A stretch of 64,000 bases of DNA from positions 3,571 to 67,570 of the forward strand of contig JADGJT010000037.1 in assembly GCA_027604005.1 (NCBI GenBank). Direction: 5' to 3'. The stretch's first letter is position 1. Each line of letters starts with the position of its first letter. Made by a program: the position numbers and the translations under genes. This DNA comes from Dinochytrium kinnereticum (taxonomy: Eukaryota > Chytridiomycota > Chytridiomycetes > Chytridiales > Chytridiaceae). A model generated the notes under the pieces. The model saw only the letters and a list, made by a program, of their open reading frames with translations, did not search any database and was not told where the DNA came from. Shown here piece by piece: positions 33,633 through 45,900 of the stretch.

Positions 33633-36600
33633 ATGAGGTTCATTCTAGATGGCCTTCCCGTGCTGTTCCCGTATGACTATATATACCCTGAGCAATATGC
33701 CTACATGAAAGACATGAAGCGAGCACTAGATGCTAAGGTTCGTCGAACAACCATGCAGTTAGTGACACTCTAAGGGGCACTGTCTTCTGGAAATGCCATC
33801 AGGAACCGGCAAAACTGTATCCCTCCTTTCCCTAATCGTCGCATATCAACAAGCAAGTTTCATGATTGCATCATGACCTCTAATGGCCCTTAGTTCTACC
33901 CCGAAAAGCGAAAACTAATATACTGCTCTCGAACCGTTCCAGAAATCGAAAAGGCCCTAGCTGAGCTTCGAAGACTCATGGAGTACAGAGTTAGCCATGG
34001 TCAAACTGACAGCTTCTTGGGGCTTGGTTTGACGTCACGAAGGAATTTATGCGTTCATCCAGAGGTGGATAATTTATAGCTATTGTCTCTGTTGTGTTTT
34101 TAACGCCATGCGAAGGTCAGTCAAGAAAAAAGGGGCAATGTTGTGGATGCCAAATGCCGAAGTCTCACTGCGTCGTGGGTACGAGAGGCGGCTAAGACTT
34201 CAGATCCGCGTGATATTGAGCTTTGCGAGTTTTTTGAGGTTGGATGCCGCCTGTGATATTATTCTAAAATTCTGCAAGAACTTGGAAAGCGCTGAAGCTA
34301 CGGCTACCATGCCCGCTGGAGTTTACACACTAGAGGACTTGAAAGAATTCGGACAAAAAAGAAAATATTGTCCATATTTTCTGGCCCGACGGATGGTTTG
34401 TTTATCTTAAAAACCTCGAAGCAACTAGAAAAACTTGTAGATACCTTTTGCGAATGTGGTTATCTACAGTTATCATTATCTATTGGATCCCAAAGTTGCT
34501 GATTTAGTTTCGAGAGAGTTATCTAAAGATTGTATTGTTGTTTTTGACGAAGCGCACAACATTGGTATCCACGGTGGTGGGATTTTCATTTTTCTTACGT
34601 TTCTAAGATAACGTCTGCACTGAATCTTTAAGTATTGATTTAACTCGGCCGATATTGGACGCCAGCGTGCGGAGTATTGCATCTTTATCAACAAAAATTG
34701 AAGAGTGAGTGGAATAGGAATTTTCTTTGATGTTTTTTGGAATTTATTTTCTTTGAACTAACTATTTTTCAAAGTTTAAAGAAAACTAACTCTGAAAAGC
34801 TTCAAAATGAATACAACAAGCTCGTTGAAGGTGCAAAATCAACTAAACTTTCTCATATTAACTTTCTTATTTAGGCCTTAATATGGCTCGAAACCAAAGA
34901 GATACGGACGAAATCATGGCAAATCCAGGTATCTTCTTCTTGACATTCCATGAGGTAATAGTCAGTGTTACCCGACGATATTTTGGAGGAGGCGGTGCCT
35001 GGAAATATCCGACGTGTCGAACATTTTATCGCCTTTCTGCGACGATTTGTTGAGTACCTAAAGGTATATTTTTTCATTCTTTGCAACAAATAGAATCCCC
35101 GACGTATTTTGATTTTCGATCCGTAGACGAGGATGAGAGTTCTGCACGTTGTCGCAGAGAGCCCAACATCATTCCTTCAACATGTGAAAGAGATCACATT
35201 TATTGAGAAAAAGCCGTTACGGTTTGGATATTATTTACCATACTTGACGCTTATGGCTTTCAGATTTTGTTCGGAACGACTTTCATCGCTTATTAGAACT
35301 TTGGAGGTTGCTGATTTAAGTGACTTAGGCTCCCTATCTAAAGTCGCTGCATTTGCAACCTTAGTATCAACGTACCAAAAAGGTTATCCTATCTTTCTTT
35401 GAATTGAAATTCCTGACATTACCAAAAAAAAGGATTCATGCTCATCCTAGAGCCTTTTGAAAATGATCACGATACCATTCCTAATCCAGTATTACACTTA
35501 ACGTATATAGGTTTAATTTGTTTTCTATCCCTAACATTCCGATTCTCCAATACTGCTATTTTGTTCTTTTCAAAAAAAAAAAAAAGATGCATGGATGCAA
35601 CGATTGCTATGAAACCAGTTTTTGAAAGATTCAGCTCGGTTATTATCACTTCGGGAACTTTATCGCCTATGGAGCTTTATCCTACGCTTCTGGGATTCAA
35701 GCCTGTAGTTGTTGCTAGTTACCAGATGACATTGACGAGAACTTGCTTTTTGCCTCTGGTAAGACCTTCTTTTATTTTTTCGAGTCCAAAATATGAATAT
35801 TTTTTTTTAGACGATCACGCGTGGAAGTGATCAAGTAGCGGTCAGCTCAAAATTTGAGGTTCGAAATGACGTCGCAGTAGTGAGAAACTATGGAAATATC
35901 CTTATTGAGTTTGCAAGAATTGTTCCGGATGGGTTGGTTTGCTTTTTCCCCAGTTACTTGTATTTGGAATCTATTGTTGCGTCATGGAATGAGCTGGTCA
36001 GTATCGCGAATGTTGAGGAAAATTTTTCTAGCTTGAAAAGAGCAACTGAGTTGATTTTCTTGTTTAATCTGTAGGGAATGCTACAAGAACTCTTGAAATA
36101 CAAGTTAGTTTTTATTGAGACACCAGATGCTGCAGAAACTAGTTTGGCTTTGGAGAATTACAGAAAGGTATTTATTTTCGATAGATACCTTTTATTTACA
36201 TATTCCTAGGCGTGTGATAACGGTCGAGGGGCCGTACTGCTCTCAGTCGCTCGTGGCAAGGTATCAGAAGGAGTCGATTTCGATAACAACTATGGCCGAG
36301 CTGTGATTTTGTTTGGGATTCCGTATCAGGTGCTCTTACTTCGGTTTCTCTCTTTTAGATTGTTAGTCTAATGCGATTCTCAACATATAGTATACCGAGA
36401 GTCGAATTTTGAAGGTTTGATCATCCTCACCGTTTTTCACCAAAGGATTCATGTGATTTTGCTAAAAATTGATTTGTGATAAAAAGGCTCGACTTGAATA
36501 CCTTCGCGACAACTTCAAAGTCCGCGAAAATGATTTCCTTACCTTCGACGCTATGCGACATGGCGCTCAATGCGTTGGGAGAGTTTTACGGGGAAAGACT

Positions 36601-36896
36601 GATTACGGACTAATGATTTTCGCTGATAAGGTTGCTTTAGAAAGAGCCAGTTCGTCAAGGGTTAACATCTATTATTTTGGCAGCGATTCGCTCGAGCGGA
36701 TAAAAGATCTAAGCTACCCAAGTGGATCACAGCTGAGATGTCAGAAGCTTGGGTGAACATGTCGACGGATATGGCTGTTGCGACCGCGAAAAAGTTTTTA
36801 AGGTCCATGGCGCAACCGTTTGATCATTCTCAATTGGGGGTGTCCCTTTGGGATGAGAAAATGGTTGAGGAAAATGAGCATCGGGATAGAAAGTGA
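33633..36896 (+). CDS. ERCC2: TFIIH helicase XPD/Rad3 (ERCC2)
   Basis: The start [20 protein letters not shown] at 33633 and the end at TGA 36894-36896 frame a many-exon gene. Visible motifs: Walker A (EMPSGTGKT), the Ia region [15 protein letters not shown], the iron-sulphur cluster cysteines ([29 protein letters not shown]), the DEAH box (VVFDEAHNI), then [20 protein letters not shown] and the motif VI region [20 protein letters not shown]. The last exon ([13 protein letters not shown] frame, then [20 protein letters not shown]) carries the conserved C-terminal region. XPD is the 5'-3' DNA helicase of TFIIH for nucleotide-excision repair and a structural part of transcription initiation. 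All four cluster cysteines are present, so the enzyme looks functional. Exons in the middle (34.4-35.9 kb) are short and T-rich introns make their edges approximate. Confidence 0.92.
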
Positions 36897-37305
36897 TTGA
36901 AACCTCTATTCTCCCCGTCTGCCTGTTGAGAATCTTATTGATTTTTGCATTCAATAAAGGAGAAGATATTGGGCATAGACATGACTCCATTTCCTTTTCT
37001 TTTCGTTGATTTGTGTTTAGGAAAACGGAGGCTAAAGGGTGATGGGTTTGGTGAGCCAAGTTATTCTTGCGATTTAGGGAAAGATATGTGGGGATAGAGA
37101 GGAAAAAAACACATAATAGGCACTGCATTATTAGTCACTTTATTATTAGTTGTATTTAGATAGGAAAAGCTATTTTTTTGTTGGTGGTGGGGAGATTGTA
37201 TGGACAAGGCGGATAATCTTTTAAGGTCAGTGTCAACAAATTCCTGTCCAGATAATTCTCCCAAACAGAAGAAGTTGTAGGTGCGGGAAAGAAGAAGGTC
37301 TTCTT
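36897..37305. other. convergent intergenic region XPD / ABCG
   Basis: Roughly 400 bp between two genes whose 3' ends meet here. It is A/T-rich, with T runs near 37171-37178. Nothing gene-like is seen. Confidence 0.4.
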
Positions 37306-40300
37306 TTAAAGACACCAAATTACTCTATCGTTTCTGGAACTAGTAAAACGACCAAAATCGTATTAAAAAGTGGCTATTATCAAAATTCAAGATAATCTGC
37401 AGAACTTACTTTGCAGAAAGTGAGACTGATAAATCCAAATATAAAGGAGATGATGGCCAAAGCTGCCAGAACGCCCTGGTATTTTGATTCGGGACTATCA
37501 ATATACCCATCAACGTTGGTGAAGCCGGCGTATGTTGCTAAGTATTGACTACCTATTAATAGTAATAAGGACACATGAAAATGATTAGAAAAATGAATAA
37601 AGGTGGAGAAAATCAAGGTAAGAGTGAAAGCGGTCATATTGGCTTAAACATGAGAGAGAGCAGAGAGTTAGAACAGACCATTTTGGAAGGGACAAACATT
37701 GTTGTTGGGTAACGAAAATAGCTTAATGTTGGATGCGATAAAATTCGTCGAATAAACGCTGACCAACTTCGCCGTACTCTCGCTCAAATTGTTCGCCGAA
37801 ATATTCAACATAGACAAGAGCGATCCGGCAACAGTCTGAGATAAAGTCGCCAACAAGTTCGAATAGTCCGCACTCGGAAACCCGGCAATAAGATTCAAAT
37901 CCTCCAATCTCTTCACGTTATTACTCAACGTTAAAAGCTGGGCTAAAGCCATTCCATATCCTGCTATCCCACTGAATTTGGAGAGGAATTCGGTGGAATT
38001 GGTGATGTTGAGTTGCATCAAGTCGTTATTTTCTCTTATAATGTCACGTTGGAGGTCAATGGTCGTTGTCCTCATTGCCGCTGAGGTGAGGTTTTCGAGG
38101 GGGTAGGGGAGAAGTTCGTCTGTAGAGCAATTGAGGAATCTTCCAAACATCTCTTTGCGGGTAGCGGGTTTGAAGAAGCCTCTTTGGAAGGAGATCCACT
38201 GGTTTTTTATCGGGTGTTTTAGTTGAGACGGACAAGAAGGGGAAGAGGGGGATTGTAGGAAAGAATGTAGGGAAAGGGTTAGAGTTAGACAAGAGAATAT
38301 GGAATGTGATTGAGCTGTTAGTTATTCTTTTTAACTTTTATCTTATGTCTTTACGGTTTTGCTTTTGTCATGTGCTTCATAAGATAAAGGAGGCTGGAGG
38401 CTAGAAGAAAAACAGTACCTTGAGAACAGAGTCGCAGAAAGAACATCGCTTTTGAGTATAAGTGTCAAGGACATAGTACCCCCCAAAGATGATATTGTAG
38501 ACTAGAAAAAAAGACTTAACTACGTTCAAGCACAGCTGAATTCAAACAGAACTCACAAAAGATAATATTGAAGCCGGCCATAGCATAAGGGATACTCGAA
38601 GAACCCATGGTAATCATTAACGCAAACCCGACCGAAGCGCAGGCTTCCAGAATCAAGTTTGAGAGGTATAGATCGAATGCACCAGTGTCCCATCCTGCGA
38701 GAGAAAGGCATATAGAGCCAAGAATAAGCTAAATTAGGGAAAAAAGGGATTAGATGATTGATAAGACAAATGATTCCTTTGTGGGGGTTATGTTTCTGTC
38801 AAAAAGATGTGAGGAAAAAAATATTAATACCATCATACTGGAACAGAAAAAGCATTCAACCAGGAAGGAGACAAGAATCCAACAGAATGGGTGGTAGAAT
38901 CCAGCAGAAACTTGGAGGTAGTAGAGTTTACGGCCGTTCAGCCCTACAACGAGACGGTATAATGTTGATGAGTAAATGTTGTTAAACGGATTGATGCGAA
39001 AATATACTGACAGTGTGGAATAGCCGCCGAACTAAACAAAGGAGGGAAAATCGACACAGCAAACGCCAACGTAAGTTTCGAATCATAACTACTAATATTC
39101 GACCCCAACTTATAGAAAGCAAACCCGAAAAACAGAGCAGTGGTGATAGCCGCAATGTATCGCGACAAACTCATTAACGGGTCTCTCTGATAAATCTTGA
39201 TCTCTCTCAAAAGTAATTGGAAGAACTGAGTGTAAAGAGGGGATTGTTGCCAGAACCCGATTGACGCCCAGAAAGACGGTTTAGTGTTTCTTGCAGCGGA
39301 GATGTAGAGGTTCACGGAACCCATTTGGTTGTGGATGTTTTCGATCTTACGAAGGTTCTCTTTATAGAGGTCGGATTGAAGGTAGGATTCGGCCATTTCG
39401 AAGGGCTTTTCGGCGAGGATCTCGGCTGTGAAATTTTCACTTGGTTAGAAGGAGAGGAAAGGAATGGATGTTGAGGGGGAGGGGGACATAGCTAATCCGT
39501 AAATTTGGACTCTCGTTCCTAACCGTAGATTTCGGCGGGGTTGCCAATGATCTTGACATTAAGATTCTCAAAGTACTGAATGGCGTCCAAAGTAGGTCCA
39601 AAGTAGCAGACACGGCCTTTGGCAAGGAGGAGGAGACGGTCAAACTGCTGAAGAATTTGGTAACTAGGTTGATGGATCGTCATGACTGAGACGAGCTGCC
39701 GCCGTTTGCTCGCTTCCAATATACGCGTGATGATCTCTCGGCCAGTGTTCGAGTCGAGACCTTAACAAAAGTGGAATGGAAAGGTTGAGATGTAACTTCT
39801 TCATTTTAAAAGAGAGTTTCAAACCTGTAGTAGGCTCGTCTAGGAACAAAACACTAGTGACGGTCAAGAGTTCAATTGCGATCGACAATCTGTTTAGAGT
39901 TAATAAGATGTTGAATTGGTGAAGCTCGTTCATAACCTTTTTCTCTCTCCAGTGGAAAGACCACGCTGAGCAATCGACCCAACCTTGCAGTTTGCGCGAT
40001 GTGACAAGTGCATATCTTCCAACACATCTTGTATCTAACAATATAATGAAACAAACGAGATTTTAGACAAAAGGAAATGGGAGAGGTAGAAACGTGAATT
40101 GCTCAATCTGATCTCAGCATACCTTTTTCAGTTTCTCAGCCCAACTCATTGAAGTTGGAAGCCTTAAACTTGCAGCAAATGACAGAGTCTCTTGAACAGT
40201 CAATGCACCAATCTCAACTTCATCGCTTGTGACGTATCCAGAGTTTTGGATAAATTGCTTCCTTGTGCATTTAGACCCGTTCAAACGAATGTCGCCGCCC

Positions 40301-40731
40301 CATTTTCCCACAGTTTTTCGAAATCCCAGGGTGTCAAGGAGGGAACTTTTACCAGCGCCTGTTTTGTGATAGGATTACTCTGGGTTAGATTGAAGATGGA
40401 TAGGTGTATAAATTACCTGAAGGGCCCATGATGATCAGCGACTCTCCCGGCTTACCAGTAGAAGTTATATGAGGATTAGAAAAGAATTGTTTATAGCAGT
40501 GAGTGAGCCGTAGCAGCAAAGCATCCCTCCAGGAAAAGGTACCTTGCAGAATCCAGAGACGTTCTCCAGCACCTGGCTCTCCTTACCAGCCTGCTTCACG
40601 GTTGCCCACACGTCCTTGAATGAAAAGTACGCGGCATCAGAGGAGCCCTGCACGCGCACATCGACCTTTGTGTCCCTCTGCAGGTCATCCTGGAGGTGCT
40701 GGGGTGGTTCTGGGGCAACCCGTCGAGACAT
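37306..40731 (-). CDS. ABCG-family half-transporter
   Basis: The start is ATG 40731 (MSRRVAPEPPQHLQDDLQR). The nucleotide-binding domain comes first: FSFKDVWATVKQ, the Walker A GPSGAGKSS split by an intron, the Q-loop region SGYVTSDEVEIGALTVQETL, the signature LSTGERKR, Walker B (SVLFLDEPTTGL) and the H-loop (VMTIHQPSYQILQQFDRLL). The transmembrane domain follows: an IYQRDPLMSLSRYIAA region, several hydrophobic helices, and a long extracellular loop with Asn-X-Ser/Thr sites (NITNSTEF, NISANNLS). The C-terminus near 37.3 kb is read through a last small exon (stop 37306-37308). NBD-TMD order and length (half-size) place it in ABCG, white/ABCG2-like. The substrate cannot be told from sequence. 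It needs to dimerise to work. Tandem with aspartate kinase, 87 bp apart. Confidence 0.88.
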
Positions 40732-40818
40732 GTCAAAGAGAAATTGTCAAAATAACGAGCTGACAATTGCCGTACCACCAGTCTTTTAATTATAACTTTA
40801 ATAATATTGAGTGGGTTT

Positions 40819-42648
40819 TCACTGGTCTTCGAACAACAGCCCCAGGACGCAGGAGTCGTGCACTGCTCGCAGCGCTTCCTGAGCCATCTTCTCCTCAATC
40901 ACGCACGAGATGTTAATCTCCGATGCACCCTGCGATATCATCTCAATGTTCACCTTGTGCTTCGCAAGCGTCGAAAACATCAGCGATGCGATACCTACGC
41001 TGTTCCTCATCTCCCGTCCAACTAGCGACAGGATGGCCATGTCTGGAATAGTATCCACCTAAGAAGTAAGGAGAAATTAGTGTTGAAAAAAGCTTGAGAT
41101 AACAACTAAACACGTACCGTCCCACACTTGATCAACTCAGCCATAGCACTCTCAAGCCTCTTTTGCGAGATATTCGGATTTAGGGCCATCGAAACATGAA
41201 CCTCACTCGTCGAGATCAAATCCACAACAATCCCAAACTTATCCAACGTCGAGAAAATCTGAGCGAAGAAACCATGCGACACCGACTTTCGATTCGAGTG
41301 GACGTTCAACACAATCACATTATCTTTGATCGTCACCGCTGTCGCATGCCGGGAGGGGAAGGAATCCCGTCTCGTACTGGAGATGCCGTTTGCTATCTTA
41401 GGGCTGCCTTCTGTATTGGGTAGAATGAGCGTCCCCGCCCCTTTGGGTTTGAATGTGTTTTTGATACGGATAGGGATGGAAGCACGAATAACTTGCTCCA
41501 TTGTAAAAGGGTGGATCACTTCGGAACCGTAATAGGTCAGCTCGGCTGCTTCTTCGGGTGAGATGGCGGAAAGGAGTTTAGCGTTGGGTGCCTTTCGCGG
41601 GTCCGCGGTAAAGATTCCTATTATTTGTTTTTGTTGGAACCAACAATTAGCCCTTTTTTCAAGTCAATTATTCCAAAAGAACCCACCATCAACCTCCTTC
41701 CAAATCTGCAACTCCTCAGCGCCAATACCAACAGCAATCAACGCTGCCGTTAAATCCGTGTATCCTCTCCCAATTGTGGTCAAAATGGATCCTGGCACAG
41801 GACCAAGATACCCGGTGACAACTAAAACCGACTCCGGAGAATGCTCCGCAACGACCACCTTTAATCTCTCCGTCAAGTAATCATAGAAAGACTGATCCAG
41901 GTTTTTCAATTCAAACTGCTTCGTAACCAGTTTATCGAGATTTAGAAAGGTGGAATTGATGCCCTGTATATGACAAAAAAAGTTTAGCATACATTACGCC
42001 TACACGGCTTCGAACCTGATCTTTCAACACAGCAGCCAAGATCCTCGCCGACAGCTTCTCTCCAGTACTAATGATAATATCCCTCGACCTCGGCGATATC
42101 TCATCAATAATCTACATGTTTGTTTTTCGTTTCGCAGGAGCAGGATGGGATAGGGTTAAGTGATTTGCCAACGCCAACAAAGCCAAAACCAACCTCAGCA
42201 GCCGACATGAATGACTTTAGCTTCTCACAATCAACCCTCACATCCGCCTCAGTCTTCATCCTCAGATCAGGATCTGAAATCCCCTCGTTCACAGCCTTCA
42301 GATGGTTTGCCTCAATCGCCCCGACGATGTCCAGGTACCGAGTTGAGTTCGGTAGCAGAATGTCCTCAGCTGCTTCCAAAAGCCTGTCCAAAAGCAGCAA
42401 GTCAGTCCATAGCTAACAACAAGCATCCCAAATCTCACATGCTGGTCGTCCCTTCAGCCTTCACGTAACTGCTCATGGCTGACAAGACCACGATGGGTCG
42501 AGAGTCGGCCAAAGACGATCTGGGGAAGAAGGGTTAGGGCGTGCACCCGTGCTTTCAACGGCTACTTGACGATGTCGGCGACATGCTTCATCCGCTCGGC
42601 GGTGCCGACGCTCGTCCCCCCAAACTTCTGGACGACGGTGGGCTTCAT
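40819..42648 (-). CDS. HOM3: aspartate kinase (aspartokinase)
   Basis: The start is ATG 42648 (MKPTVVQKFGGTSVG); KFGGTSVG is the hallmark kinase loop. Then come MKHVADIVKAV, IDEISPRSRDIIISTGEKLS, the catalytic-domain text KDQGINSTFLNLDKLV, VVTGYLGPVPGSILTTIGRG, IGAEELQIWKEVDG, and the C-terminal ACT pair ending SLVGREMRNSVGIASLMFST and QGASEINISCVIEE. The enzyme phosphorylates aspartate, the first step toward threonine, methionine and isoleucine in fungi. The C-terminal ACT domains are normally the threonine feedback site. Animals lack this enzyme, which supports a fungal source. A gap of nine Ns lies just upstream, next to a poly-T tract at 42745-42766. Several introns break the gene; the last exon is about 40819-41058. 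Confidence 0.92.
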
Positions 42649-42766
42649 GACGGTCGGTGGATGCGTTGGTTGGGTGATGGTGACGAATTGGAAAAGATAA
42701 GTTCAGATTGTGTGACGCACAACAGATTTGCTGAGATGGAAAAGTTTTTTTTTTTTTTTTTTTTTT

Positions 42767-42775
42767 NNNNNNNNN
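42767..42775. other. assembly gap (9 Ns)
   Basis: Nine N characters adjoin a run of about 22 T residues between the aspartate kinase start and the SEC1 stop. The tract is probably a homopolymer that the assembly could not resolve. It lies outside both coding sequences. Confidence 0.98.
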
Positions 42776-42938
42776 TTTGCTCCTGTCCGAACCCACCACA
42801 ATCAACGTCAACAGCAATATTAATCACAATAATGATAACCATCCTCAGTGGCGCCAACAAATGATACCGGACGACACGTCGTCGTCTTTATTCTTCTGGC
42901 CTCCGCGTCAGCAAGCAGCAGCAGCACGTAACATCGTC

Positions 42939-45900
42939 TCACATCTTGCCCTTCTCCAGGAACACGGAATCGTAAAACACCTTTGTCGGCACCCTATTCA
43001 CCTTCCTCGGGGGCACAACACTCCTTCCTTCCCCACTGCTTACCGATGAGGGCGGTGGGCTTGGATCGTTGCCGCCGAGATCACCGTCTCCCATCAATAC
43101 CAGAGAGGAGGGTGGCGGTGGGGATGGCATTCTTTTTGATATGGACGAGGCAGCCCCACGGCTATCCCTACGCCTCCTCCGCCCAAACAACCCCTCCCCA
43201 GCCGCCGCCCACTCTTCAACCTCCTTCGTCGCAAGAGAAGAGTTTCTCGCAGCCCAATCCTTTTTCGAAGCATCATCCTCCCGCGTTTGTGGGGGTTTGA
43301 TTCCCAGCTTCGCAAGATCTGCTTGCTGCTTTAAGTCAGGAGTGGACATCATCATGCGTTTCATAGTTATTTCCCAATCTTCATCTTGGCTCACCGGTGC
43401 GATGGTGATGGTTGTTGCTGGAAGGTGTTTTGAGAGGCGCCGGGAAGGTGGTGGGGGGGAGTGTGAAGGTATTGATTGCGGTGGAGATGCTGTAGACGAG
43501 GTTAGGGAATGAGTGTCGGGTGGGAGTTGCGCGGGAGGTGGAGAGGTTACGGTTCCGCGGTAGCTTCCTTGACGGGTGGCAGGGGCTGTGGGTCTGAAGG
43601 AGGGTGCGGATGTCATTCCATATGAGACGCTTCCGACGGGACTCGTCACCCTGTTGCCATTGACCTCAATGAAACCGCTCTCAACAGGAAACACGTCGTT
43701 TGGCTGCACAACAGGTTGATGCATTACTGGCAAAGGACTGCCATGTGGAGGCGACGCAACAACCCTAACTGGTTGTGGAGGCGACGCAATAACCCTAACT
43801 GGTTGTGGTGGCATCCTCGTGAATGGTTCACCAATGTAACCATCCAGGCTTTGCATTGACATGCCTCTCTTCACAGTCACGCTCGATCTTCTTTGAGGGT
43901 GAATTGCTGGTAATTGAAACGACGGAACGTCTTCGAACTCAGTGTACCCCGCCATCCCACCCGGTGGATACTGCATTGGGGCCATAGTTGGAGAATGAGC
44001 CGACAATATCTCAAGTAACCTATCAGGGGGCATATCCACCCCTCCCTCTACCTCCCAAATCGAAGTCCCAGGATCATTTGGATGAGTCTTTGTGGTGGTG
44101 TAAGACCAACTCGTCACAGACGTCACGCTGTTTCTTCGTAAATCTATTGGAAAGTCCCTAGCATCACCTCCATCGACAGGAGATGCCATGGAGTTTTGTC
44201 GCATACGATGAATAGCAGACATGCGTCGATGGGGTTTCTTTTCTTCCCTTTTTTCCCATCCGTTGGCGTCGTACTTTTGGGCCGATATTGGTGAGGGAAG
44301 GTCTGGTTTTTGAGTGGGGACACTCGCTTGATCATCATCATCGCCATCCTCATCATCAGAAAAGGCTTTGGCAGTATAAGTGTAACTCCACCCTCTTGCC
44401 TCATCTTCATCCGACACAACCCCTCGATCTGGTAAGGAAGCAGTCGCCTCAGTATCCAGGTCCTGAATCCTTCCAAAACTCGTAAAAACTCGATCCGCAG
44501 AAGGAATTTCATTCTTAAATGTCAGTTCGGAAACATCTGCCTCATCCTCCTCCGCCCAAATATTCTTAGCAACCGCTCCCTTCTTAACAGGTTGCTCCTC
44601 TTCCTTCTCCACCACTTCCGCAATCCTTCCAAACCGCGGCTTCGCGATCGAGTCACGTCGTCCCTCCGATACCGGGTCATAGATCATCGTGCTCGAATTG
44701 GATAATGATGAAACAGATCTTGGAGCAGGCGGAATGACTTTGTGGTACCCCGGATGACCAGGTTGAGGTAGGCTCGGGTCGACGGTTGCACCGAGATGAC
44801 GGAACCATGCATCACCCATGGGGGTTGTTTCGGGGTCGAGGTGAGGTGCCCACGGGGCTCTTGGGTCGGTTGGGTGGGTTGGGTCTGGACCTATGGATTG
44901 GGGATCGATGGTGGATTCTTTTTGTTGGGCTTCAATGTGACGTGGGGTGTGGCCACCGAGGGTATAGAGGTCTTCAATAAACTCGGCGGGAGTGATAATG
45001 TGGGTTGAGCCTGTTGCATATTAATACATAAATGTTTTTGGTTTGTTTTTTTGGTTAACAAGACCGTTTGAAAGAATAGAAGAAAGAATAAAACAGTTAA
45101 GTTGAGAAAGAGCAATACTTACCAATTAAAACCTCACGTTGCATCATTCTCGACAATTCATAAGCAACCTTAATCTCTGCAAAAGTAACCCCCCCCACAA
45201 CAAACAAAATCAATCTCGGTCCATTCCGTCTCATTATCTCCGCTCCTCCCTCCTCATTAACAGGCAAATTCTTGTAAGCCCACCGAGGTTCAAACCCCTT
45301 CAACCTAGCAATCTTTCCAGCCCCACCTCTCCTCGTTATCGGCGGCAAAAACCGATTCTTGTCAAGTTTTCCAATTCCCTTTGGATGCTTTTCTGCCTCA
45401 ATTGTTTCTGTAAGGCTTGGAAAGATTCGGAAAGTGTTGGGTTTGGAAAGGGATATGTCGCGGAGAATAAAGTAGGCTGCAGGGATGTAGCGGTCACCCT
45501 CATGAGTCGACGTGTAGGCTGACGGCAAGGGCTCGGCTGCTCGTCTGTGTTGAAACGTAAAGGGGGAGAGGGGAAGGCGAGGGTCTCGTTTCAAGTCTAA
45601 AATAACACCGAGTTTTTCTAAGCCTCGAAGGACTAAGGGGTCATTTTGCCTGAACTTCGCTTTGGAAACCAGGGCATCGAGCTCATCTCTAGGTAGACCG
45701 CCGATAGTTAGGAGATAGATCAGGAGGATCCGGAGCTTATCTCGTGGTCTAGAATGTCATGGTTTATATAGTTTTGTTAGTTCACCAGTAACTAAGTAAA
45801 GGCTAAGCAAAAATTTACAATATCTCCTCATTCTCCTCATTCAATAGATCCATCATCTCATCTAACGGCTCAAACAGCTCTTCTCCATCAAAAGTCTCCC

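Noticed and set aside
43069..43512. Plus-strand open frames opposite the SEC1 tail
   Set aside because: They are antisense shadows of the Ser/Pro-rich tail; codon pattern and continuity favour the minus-strand reading.
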